A stretch of DNA of 64,000 nucleotides. It comes from an uncultured Dysosmobacter sp. GTDB lineage: Bacteria; Bacillota; Clostridia; Oscillospirales; Oscillospiraceae. The position numbers and the translations under genes were made by a program. The notes below the pieces were generated by a model. The model was not told where the DNA came from, made no database searches, and was given only the letters and a program-made list of their open reading frames with translations. Location of the stretch: positions 192,854 through 256,853 of the forward strand of contig CAKTIO010000004.1 in NCBI GenBank assembly GCA_934565855.1, in the 5' to 3' direction. This document shows, piece by piece, positions 59,293 through 64,000 of this stretch (position 1 is its first letter; every line of letters begins with the position of its first letter).

Positions 59293-61086
59293 TTACAGCC
59301 AGAAGAACAGAAGCTTTCTGTGCGGAGCAGTCAGTGTGCCGCACTGAATGTCCATGCGTACTTCAAATGCCCGGTTCCAGGGGAAGGACCAGTTTTCCAA
59401 AGAGATGCTTCCCCATCCGGCGGTATCTCCGCTCGGGGAGGTCAGCAGGTTGCTGTGGGAGAAGTTTTTCAAAACGGCGGCAGCGGCAGCTTCCATTCCG
59501 GAGGATAGCTTTAGCTGCACCGCATTTAGATCGATGGCGGGAACATAGAAGTTGTTGGGATCACCGCCCAGATCATTGCGGACATAGGTCAAAAGCTTTT
59601 CCCGAACCACATTTTTATAACAGAAGTCCAGGACCACGCTTTCTACCAGCGTTTTCTGGAAAGCGGAGTTGGCAGCGGGATCGTTTCCATTTCCGTTTTG
59701 CAGCCATGCCAGCCGTGCAACGCCATGAGAAAGCGCGGTTCCGGTGACAATAGCCATATCCAGAAAACCGGAATAGCTTAACAGCTGTCCCAACTGAACC
59801 TTTTTTGCCAGGGTATCATGAAAAGCGGACCCGTAGGTGCCGTTTCCTGCGTCAATGAGGATGACCGGAATGCCATTTTTCTGGCAGGCGGTCAGCTGTT
59901 CTGTAAGGGCGAGGAAAGCGTCCTGTGGGGAAGTGGAATCTGATGGTTGGGTCAGTACCAGAATTTCAACCGCTGCGAGTGCTTCTTCAGTGGTGGTATC
60001 CAGTTGGAAGAAATCCAGATGCTCCTGGACAATTTCCGTCAGCGGCTGATAGTCATAGGCGCAGGCAGGTTGATTTTCCGTGCCGCCATAGTATTGCACC
60101 AAAGCAGAAGCACCCTGCCAACTGCTTTCGTCCAGATAGAGTCGGGTAACAGCCTTGAATGCCAGATCGTCAACACCGGACAGCAGCCAGTCGCTGGCGG
60201 TGCCGTCCGCACGGGTGCGCAGTCCCTGCCGGAGTAGTGCGATCTCGTTTTTCTGAATGCTGTCCTCGGCGGAGGAGTCGTCAATGCCGATCAGCAAATG
60301 AAACCCGCTGTATTCCGGCTGGGTGAGGATCTGTTGGACTTGGTCAGACAGGCGCAGCTTTCGTTCCCGGGCGGCAAGGTAATTTTGCAGGGCGTTTTTT
60401 GGCAGCGGTTCATCAGAGCTCAGGGGAATCAGGGTGCCATCTGGCGATAGGGGATAGTCAGACACAATTTGATTGACTGTCAGACTGCTGCCTGTCAGTG
60501 TGGGGCGGGCGGCGATGCCGTAGGTCCGGAGCGCATTGTATTCATTTAATCCCAGTCCGGCATATCCGCTGGTGGGCGCTAACCGCATTACCGTGTCCAG
60601 CAGCCAGACCTGGTTGCCGGGGTCCGTGGACAGGACCTCCAGCAGACGGGAGACCAGCTCTGTCTCTGTCAGCACAGTTCCGTCCGAAAGTGTGACCGGT
60701 TCGCTGTCGGTCATGTGCCGGGAATTGACAAGACCGCCGGAGGTCAACTGGTCCAGAGACAGGATGTAGCGGTCACAGCCGGCGGCTTCCTGCTCCAGCA
60801 CCCACTCATAAAGGGCGGCGCGGTCGCCATAGGAGGTACCGTTTTCATTGCGGGGCTGCCCGTCCAACCGGGTCTGAAACAGGTCCTCCTCCGGCATGGA
60901 TAACTGGTAGCCCAGAGAGGCAGCGAGATATTCCACCCGTTCCAGATTATCCGGGCGGTCATCCAGAGGAACGTAAGCGATGGTTCCGGAGGATACGGAA
61001 GGCTCTGGCTCAGTTGGGGGTGCAGACGCACCGCATCCGCTGAGCAGCAGAAGAACGGACAGGAGCGCGGCGATTTTTCGCTTCAT
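59293..61086 (-). CDS. DUF4127 family lipoprotein
   Basis: 597 residues. A signal peptide ends in the lipobox LLLLSGCGAS, so the protein is anchored on the outer face. The DUF4127 hallmarks are IAYVPLDDRPDNLERVEYLAASLGY, LSLDQLTSGGLVNSRHM, LIGIDDSSAEDS and the C-terminal HGVARLAWLQNGN. The Asp/His-rich motifs suggest a metal-dependent glycan- or phospho-directed enzyme, but nothing is established. AAGGAGAAG precedes the ATG. It follows the ybaB gene on the same strand, separated by a hairpin terminator. Confidence 0.88.
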   Translation of the reverse strand: MKRKIAALLSVLLLLSGCGASAPPTEPEPSVSSGTIAYVPLDDRPDNLERVEYLAASLGYQLSMPEEDLFQTRLDGQPRNENGTSYGDRAALYEWVLEQEAAGCDRYILSLDQLTSGGLVNSRHMTDSEPVTLSDGTVLTETELVSRLLEVLSTDPGNQVWLLDTVMRLAPTSGYAGLGLNEYNALRTYGIAARPTLTGSSLTVNQIVSDYPLSPDGTLIPLSSDEPLPKNALQNYLAARERKLRLSDQVQQILTQPEYSGFHLLIGIDDSSAEDSIQKNEIALLRQGLRTRADGTASDWLLSGVDDLAFKAVTRLYLDESSWQGASALVQYYGGTENQPACAYDYQPLTEIVQEHLDFFQLDTTTEEALAAVEILVLTQPSDSTSPQDAFLALTEQLTACQKNGIPVILIDAGNGTYGSAFHDTLAKKVQLGQLLSYSGFLDMAIVTGTALSHGVARLAWLQNGNGNDPAANSAFQKTLVESVVLDFCYKNVVREKLLTYVRNDLGGDPNNFYVPAIDLNAVQLKLSSGMEAAAAAVLKNFSHSNLLTSPSGDTAGWGSISLENWSFPWNRAFEVRMDIQCGTLTAPHRKLLFFWL

Positions 61087-61107
61087 AAAGAACTTCTCCT
61101 TACAGAA

Positions 61108-61135
61108 ACAGCCTGCATGAAACCATGCAGGCTGT
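61108..61135 (-). terminator. Hairpin between ybaB and DUF4127 genes
   Basis: ACAGCCTGCATG and CATGCAGGCTGT form a perfect 12-bp stem around a 4-base loop. On the minus strand a short TTTC follows, so it ends or weakens the dnaX-ybaB message. Confidence 0.65.
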
Positions 61136-61151
61136 GGTGAAAATGGCTTTC

Positions 61152-61520
61152 TTACAGACCGAAGCCGCTGAGGTTCAGTCCACTGGTGATCTGGTCCATG
61201 CTCTTGTCCATGGCTTCGCCAGCCTGGCGCAGCGCTTCATTGACAGCGGAGGTCACCAGATCCTGAAGCATCTCCACATCCTCGGGATCAACTGCCTCGG
61301 GCTTGATGGTCAGGGAGACGATCTCCTTCTTGCCGTTGACCACAGCGTTGACCACGCCGCCACCAGAGCTGGCGGTGAACTCCGTGGCTTCCACATCTGC
61401 CTGTGCGTTATTCATGGCTTCCTGCATCTGTGCGATCTTCTGCTGGACCTCTGCCTGGCGCTGTGCGCCGGTCATCTTCTTACTGCCGTTGGTGAAACCG
61501 CGGCGTGCACTGTAACTCAT
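61152..61520 (-). CDS. YbaB/EbfC family nucleoid-associated protein
   Basis: 122 residues: an N-terminal helix with AEVQQKIAQMQEAMNNAQADVEATEFTASSGGGVV (core VEATEFTASSGGGVV) and IVSLTIKPEAVDPEDVEMLQDLVTSAVNEAL, the complete YbaB pattern. It forms dimers that bind DNA and is regularly encoded after dnaX, as here. The ATG at 61520 is at a proper distance from AAGGAG; the ATG at 61529 is only one base away from it. A Gly/Lys-rich N-terminal extension of about 15 residues is longer than in Bacillus. Confidence 0.92.
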   Translation of the reverse strand: MSYSARRGFTNGSKKMTGAQRQAEVQQKIAQMQEAMNNAQADVEATEFTASSGGGVVNAVVNGKKEIVSLTIKPEAVDPEDVEMLQDLVTSAVNEALRQAGEAMDKSMDQITSGLNLSGFGL

Positions 61521-61555
61521 AGTATTCATTCTCCTTGTTTGACTTGATTTTCTAT

Positions 61556-63367
61556 TTATTGAATTTGAATGTTATCAAATTGACTGCTGAGTTGAAGCAG
61601 CTCCTCCCGGAGCTGTTCCGGAGTGGCTGTGGTGGGAGGGGTTCCCACCAGCAGGCGGATGTCAACCTCGGCTCCTGTCAGCTGCTGTCCCTGCTCCCGC
61701 AGGGCGGACAGAACCCGCTCATTATCCAAACGCCCTTTGGTGATGTCGTCCGGCGCGTAAACGCTGACGATACCATCGGTGACACAGCCGCTGCAAAGAT
61801 CCAGAAAGACCCGGTACATTGGCGGCAGCCGCCCTTTACAGCTTTCCGCAAGCTCCCGCCACACCTGAAATCCACCGGCACTGGGAGCGGGGGCTGCTTT
61901 GGCTCGGCTGGGAGTGGGAATAGATGGGGCTGGTACCGCTGCTGCTGGCTGGGTATTTTCCGCGTCAGGTGACTGCTTTTTGTGCGATACGGCTGTTGTG
62001 GTGGAGGTAGGTGGTTCTTCCTTTGGTACGACTGGCGCCTCATCATCCCACGGCATCACAGGCTGCGGGTCCAGCGGCGGCTCCTCTGGCAGTGGCGGGC
62101 GCTCATCTTCCTCTGCAGGTGCCTTTTGCGTTGGCGCGGCAGAACGAACAGGCGCTGCCTTTGCGGGACGGTTCGGAACAAGGACCGCGGTGGATTCCTG
62201 TTGGGTGCGGATCGCGGCGGGCAGGACCGCCATGCGTTCCTCCAACCGGGTCATCCGGGCAGTCAGGGCGGTGAGGTCGCCGCTGAGAGATTCGTCGCAG
62301 AGCCGCAGCAGGCAAAGCTCGGCATCTGTGCGGCGGTTGGCGCTGTAGTAGAGATTAGCGGACGCCTGCTGTAGGGTGTTGGCAAGATAGAGCAGACGAC
62401 TGGCAGAAAGTCCCTTTCCGAGCTGCTCCAGTGTGGCGGAGTCAAATCCACCGGACAGCAGCGCCACGCCGCCCTCCGGCGCGGTTTTGCAGAGCAGCAG
62501 ATCCCGCACCAGCGTGGACAATTCGTTTAAAATGGCTCCAACGTCCTTACCGCCGTTATAGAGCTGGTCCAACTGAAGCAGGGCGGCTTCGGTATCCCTG
62601 CGGGCAACGGCGTCCATCAGCTGGGCGGTTTGCAGTCCTCCGGCAAGTCCTAAGATATCCAGCACAGCGCGGCTGTCAACTGTGCCGCCAGCGGCGGCGC
62701 ACTGATCCAGCAGGCTCAGGGCGTCCCGCAGGGCGCCGTCTGCCAGACGGGATAACAGCTCCGCGCCGTCCGGCGTCAACAGGATTCCCTCCTGTGCGGA
62801 CACATAGCTCAACCGGGCGGCAATGTCCTGAGGACGGATCCTCCGGAAGGAAAAACGCTGGCAGCGGGAGAGAATGGTGGCGGGGACCTTGTGCAGCTCC
62901 GTTGTCGCCAGAATGAACATCAAATGCTCCGGCGGTTCCTCCAGAATTTTCAACAGGGCATTGAAAGCGGAGATGGAGAGCATGTGGACCTCATCGATGA
63001 TATATACCCGCTTTTTTACGTTAGCGGGAGAATAGATCGCCTCGTCCCGCAGGGCGCGGACCTGATCCACACCGTTGTTGGAGGCAGCGTCCAGCTCCAA
63101 TACATCCAAAAAGCTGCCGTTTTCAATTCCAAGGCAGGAAGGGCAGCGGTTGCAGGGGTTGCCATCTACGGGTTGTTCACAGTTCACGGCTTTTGCCAGA
63201 ATTTTGGCACAGGTGGTTTTTCCAGTTCCACGGGTGCCCGTGAACAGATACGCATGGGAGGTGCGCCCTTCAGCAACCTGTCTTTGCAGGGTTTCTGTAA
63301 TATGGGTCTGACCGGTGACATCGGAAAATGTCTTCGGCCGCCATTTTCGGTACAGGGCTTGATACAT
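61556..63367 (-). CDS. dnaX: DNA polymerase III subunits gamma and tau
   Basis: 603 residues. YQALYRKWRPKTFSDVTGQ starts the protein; Walker A is GTRGTGKT, the zinc module CEQPVDGNPCNRCPSC, Walker B with sensor IIDEVHMLS, and SRC as the arginine-finger motif. The middle is Pro/Ala-rich (about 385-480) and the C-terminal tau part contacts polymerase and DnaB. It is the clamp-loader motor. ATG 63367 follows AGGAGG; frames extending to 63532 run through the SRP RNA gene and are not real. I see no clear A-run for programmed frameshifting. Confidence 0.96.
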   Translation of the reverse strand: MYQALYRKWRPKTFSDVTGQTHITETLQRQVAEGRTSHAYLFTGTRGTGKTTCAKILAKAVNCEQPVDGNPCNRCPSCLGIENGSFLDVLELDAASNNGVDQVRALRDEAIYSPANVKKRVYIIDEVHMLSISAFNALLKILEEPPEHLMFILATTELHKVPATILSRCQRFSFRRIRPQDIAARLSYVSAQEGILLTPDGAELLSRLADGALRDALSLLDQCAAAGGTVDSRAVLDILGLAGGLQTAQLMDAVARRDTEAALLQLDQLYNGGKDVGAILNELSTLVRDLLLCKTAPEGGVALLSGGFDSATLEQLGKGLSASRLLYLANTLQQASANLYYSANRRTDAELCLLRLCDESLSGDLTALTARMTRLEERMAVLPAAIRTQQESTAVLVPNRPAKAAPVRSAAPTQKAPAEEDERPPLPEEPPLDPQPVMPWDDEAPVVPKEEPPTSTTTAVSHKKQSPDAENTQPAAAVPAPSIPTPSRAKAAPAPSAGGFQVWRELAESCKGRLPPMYRVFLDLCSGCVTDGIVSVYAPDDITKGRLDNERVLSALREQGQQLTGAEVDIRLLVGTPPTTATPEQLREELLQLSSQFDNIQIQ

Positions 63368-63403
63368 GAAAAACCTCCTGTTCAGAACCCGGGAAAAGAA
63401 AAA

Positions 63404-63542
63404 AGTCCTCCGCGTGCAGCTGCGGAACCGGCGCCCTCGCGGCACATGGAAAATCCCGCTTAATGCTGCTCGGTTCCCCGCCTGACATGATTCACGGGCA
63501 TCCATTGCGCGAGACCGGCTCCGCAGCTGCACGCGGAGGACT
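63404..63542 (-). ncRNA. ffs: Signal recognition particle RNA (4.5S/6S-like)
   Basis: The minus strand folds into one long rod: the ends GTCCTCCGCGTGCAGCTGCGG and its complement pair over about 20 bp (first 20 bases shown in part), and the tip has GTCAGGCGGGGAACCGAGCAGC, matching the SRP core GTCAGG...GGAA..GAGCAGC (here GGAACCGAGCAGC) that binds Ffh. A T tract follows at the 3' end. It lies directly upstream of dnaX, as in many Firmicutes. About 138 bases, so it seems to be the short type without an Alu domain. Confidence 0.9.
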
Positions 63543-63558
63543 TCTTCATAGCTTGTCT

Positions 63559-63587
63559 ATTTTACTATATCTCCACAGAATTATCAA
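63559..63587 (-). promoter_or_regulatory. Promoter of the SRP RNA
   Basis: On the minus strand TTGATA (63587-63582), 17 bases, TAAAAT (63564-63559), about 16 bases before the RNA. Confidence 0.65.
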
Positions 63588-63630
63588 CTGGAAAATCTCA
63601 CTTTGATGAAAGTTTTTCGGAAAAACAGCC

Positions 63631-63658
63631 TTGACCAGAGAAAATTTTATGATATAAT
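63631..63658 (+). promoter_or_regulatory. Promoter of the tRNA unit
   Basis: TTGACC (63631-63636), 16 bases, perfect TATAAT (63653-63658). It precedes the degenerate tRNA copy by about 20 bases. Confidence 0.75.
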
Positions 63659-63680
63659 ATACCTTGCTTAGATTTGATAT

Positions 63681-63755
63681 GGGCCTGTAGCTCAGCTGGG
63701 AGAGCGTTCGGTTCGCATCCCTATGGTCGCACATCGACCTGTGAGTTTCAGCCCA
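63681..63755 (+). pseudogene. Degenerate tRNA-Ala copy
   Basis: The first 41 bases match the intact tRNA-Ala downstream at all but a few places: GGGCCTGTAGCTCAGCTGGG, then GAGAGCG and the anticodon loop TTCGCAT. After that the anticodon stem has two mismatches (TTCGG/CCCTA), the T arm lacks GGTTCGATCC, and the acceptor end CAGCCCA pairs poorly with the 5' end. No CCA is encoded. It cannot fold as a normal tRNA. Confidence 0.7.
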
Positions 63756-63849
63756 TGATTTCGGAGAAAATTTCCTCCGGAATCTTCTAAAATCGAAAAA
63801 TTTGAAAATTTGCTTTTTGTTGCGAAAAACCCGCAAAAAGCGGCAATAT

Positions 63850-63925
63850 GGGCCCATAGCTCAGCTGGGAGAGCGTACGGTTCGCATCCGTAAGGTCGTC
63901 GGTTCGATCCCGATTGGGTCCACCA
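63850..63925 (+). tRNA. tRNA-Ala (anticodon CGC)
   Basis: A full cloverleaf of 76 bases with encoded CCA. The acceptor stem GGGCCCA/TGGGTCC has the G3-U70 pair that identifies alanine tRNA. The D arm is GCTC/GAGC, the anticodon stem TACGG/CCGTA encloses TTCGCAT with anticodon CGC for the codon GCG, and the T arm is GTCGG-TTCGATC-CCGAT. A terminator follows at once. Confidence 0.95.
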
Positions 63926-63932
63926 TTTTGAG

Positions 63933-63963
63933 AAAAATCACCGCCATTTTGGCGGTGATTTTT
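63933..63963 (+). terminator. Terminator after tRNA-Ala
   Basis: AAAAATCACCGCC pairs with GGCGGTGATTTTT around ATTTT, with T residues at the end. Confidence 0.9.
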
Positions 63964-64000
63964 CGTTTGACCACAATTATACCACAGACGGCAGAAAATC

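Noticed and set aside
63368..63532. 55-residue N-terminal extension of DnaX
   Set aside because: It would read through the SRP RNA, and AGGAGG lies directly before the ATG at 63367, where family similarity starts.
1..64000. CRISPR array, IS elements, rRNA operon
   Set aside because: I saw no regularly spaced repeats, no transposase motifs and no rRNA sequence in reading the window; short repeats found are operators or terminators.

Overview
The window is one gene-dense chromosomal segment (64 kb, GC-rich) from an anaerobic, endospore-forming Firmicute, most likely of the order Oscillospirales (Oscillospiraceae-type gut clostridium). This rests on the sporulation genes (ylbJ-like, yqfC, yqfD, yqzL), the Gram-positive order yqfC-yqfD-phoH-ybeY, strong AGGAGG ribosome sites with many GTG and TTG starts, a dnaX-linked SRP RNA, an M-box ahead of mgtE, Feo iron uptake and clostridial families such as DUF3793, DUF6110, DUF1540 and DUF4127. 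I see no IS element, prophage, CRISPR array or rRNA.

Layout. 1-8.3 kb: divergent ylbJ-like gene, then yqfC-yqfD-phoH-ybeY-(small membrane protein)-recD2-comF and a separately promoted mreB/mbl. 8.3-12.2 kb: a split TauE/SafE pair, DUF1540, a YczE-type membrane protein, and mgtE behind an M-box with terminator. 12.2-22.9 kb: a repair-rich plus-strand block: radC, uvrB, ybaK-like, era, uvrA, yqzL, recO, mutS2. 23-27.5 kb: minus-strand amino-acid ABC transporter plus M20 amidohydrolase. 27.6-38.6 kb: Na/Pi symporter, YhcH-like protein, marR-adh-aldh-recQ, MazG/radical SAM pair, YhaM-like HD protein, CAT-like acetyltransferase.

38.6-45.6 kb is a metal-homeostasis island: feoA-feoA-feoB, two tiny membrane proteins, a Cys-rich HMA-domain protein, a DtxR-family repressor, DUF6110 and a heavy-metal P-type ATPase whose usual CPC motif reads YSC. 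GTTAG-N6-CTAAC palindromes recur four times here and twice upstream of a DUF3793 gene at 52.8 kb, which suggests one metal regulon. 45.7-53 kb: YitT protein, LysR/AEC pair, a BlaI/BlaR-like regulator-protease pair under a 20-bp inverted-repeat operator, phosphodiesterase, DUF3793. 53.7-61 kb: XdhC, dCMP deaminase, a pyruvyltransferase-FrhB fusion, a candidate sRNA with an exposed anti-Shine-Dalgarno loop, a membrane protein and a DUF4127 lipoprotein. 61-64 kb: ybaB-dnaX-SRP RNA on the minus strand, and on the plus strand a degenerate tRNA-Ala copy ahead of an intact tRNA-Ala(CGC).

Start codons were moved inward from the longest reading frame wherever a Shine-Dalgarno site supported it. Promoters, operators and hairpins were found by eye, and none has been tested by computation or experiment.
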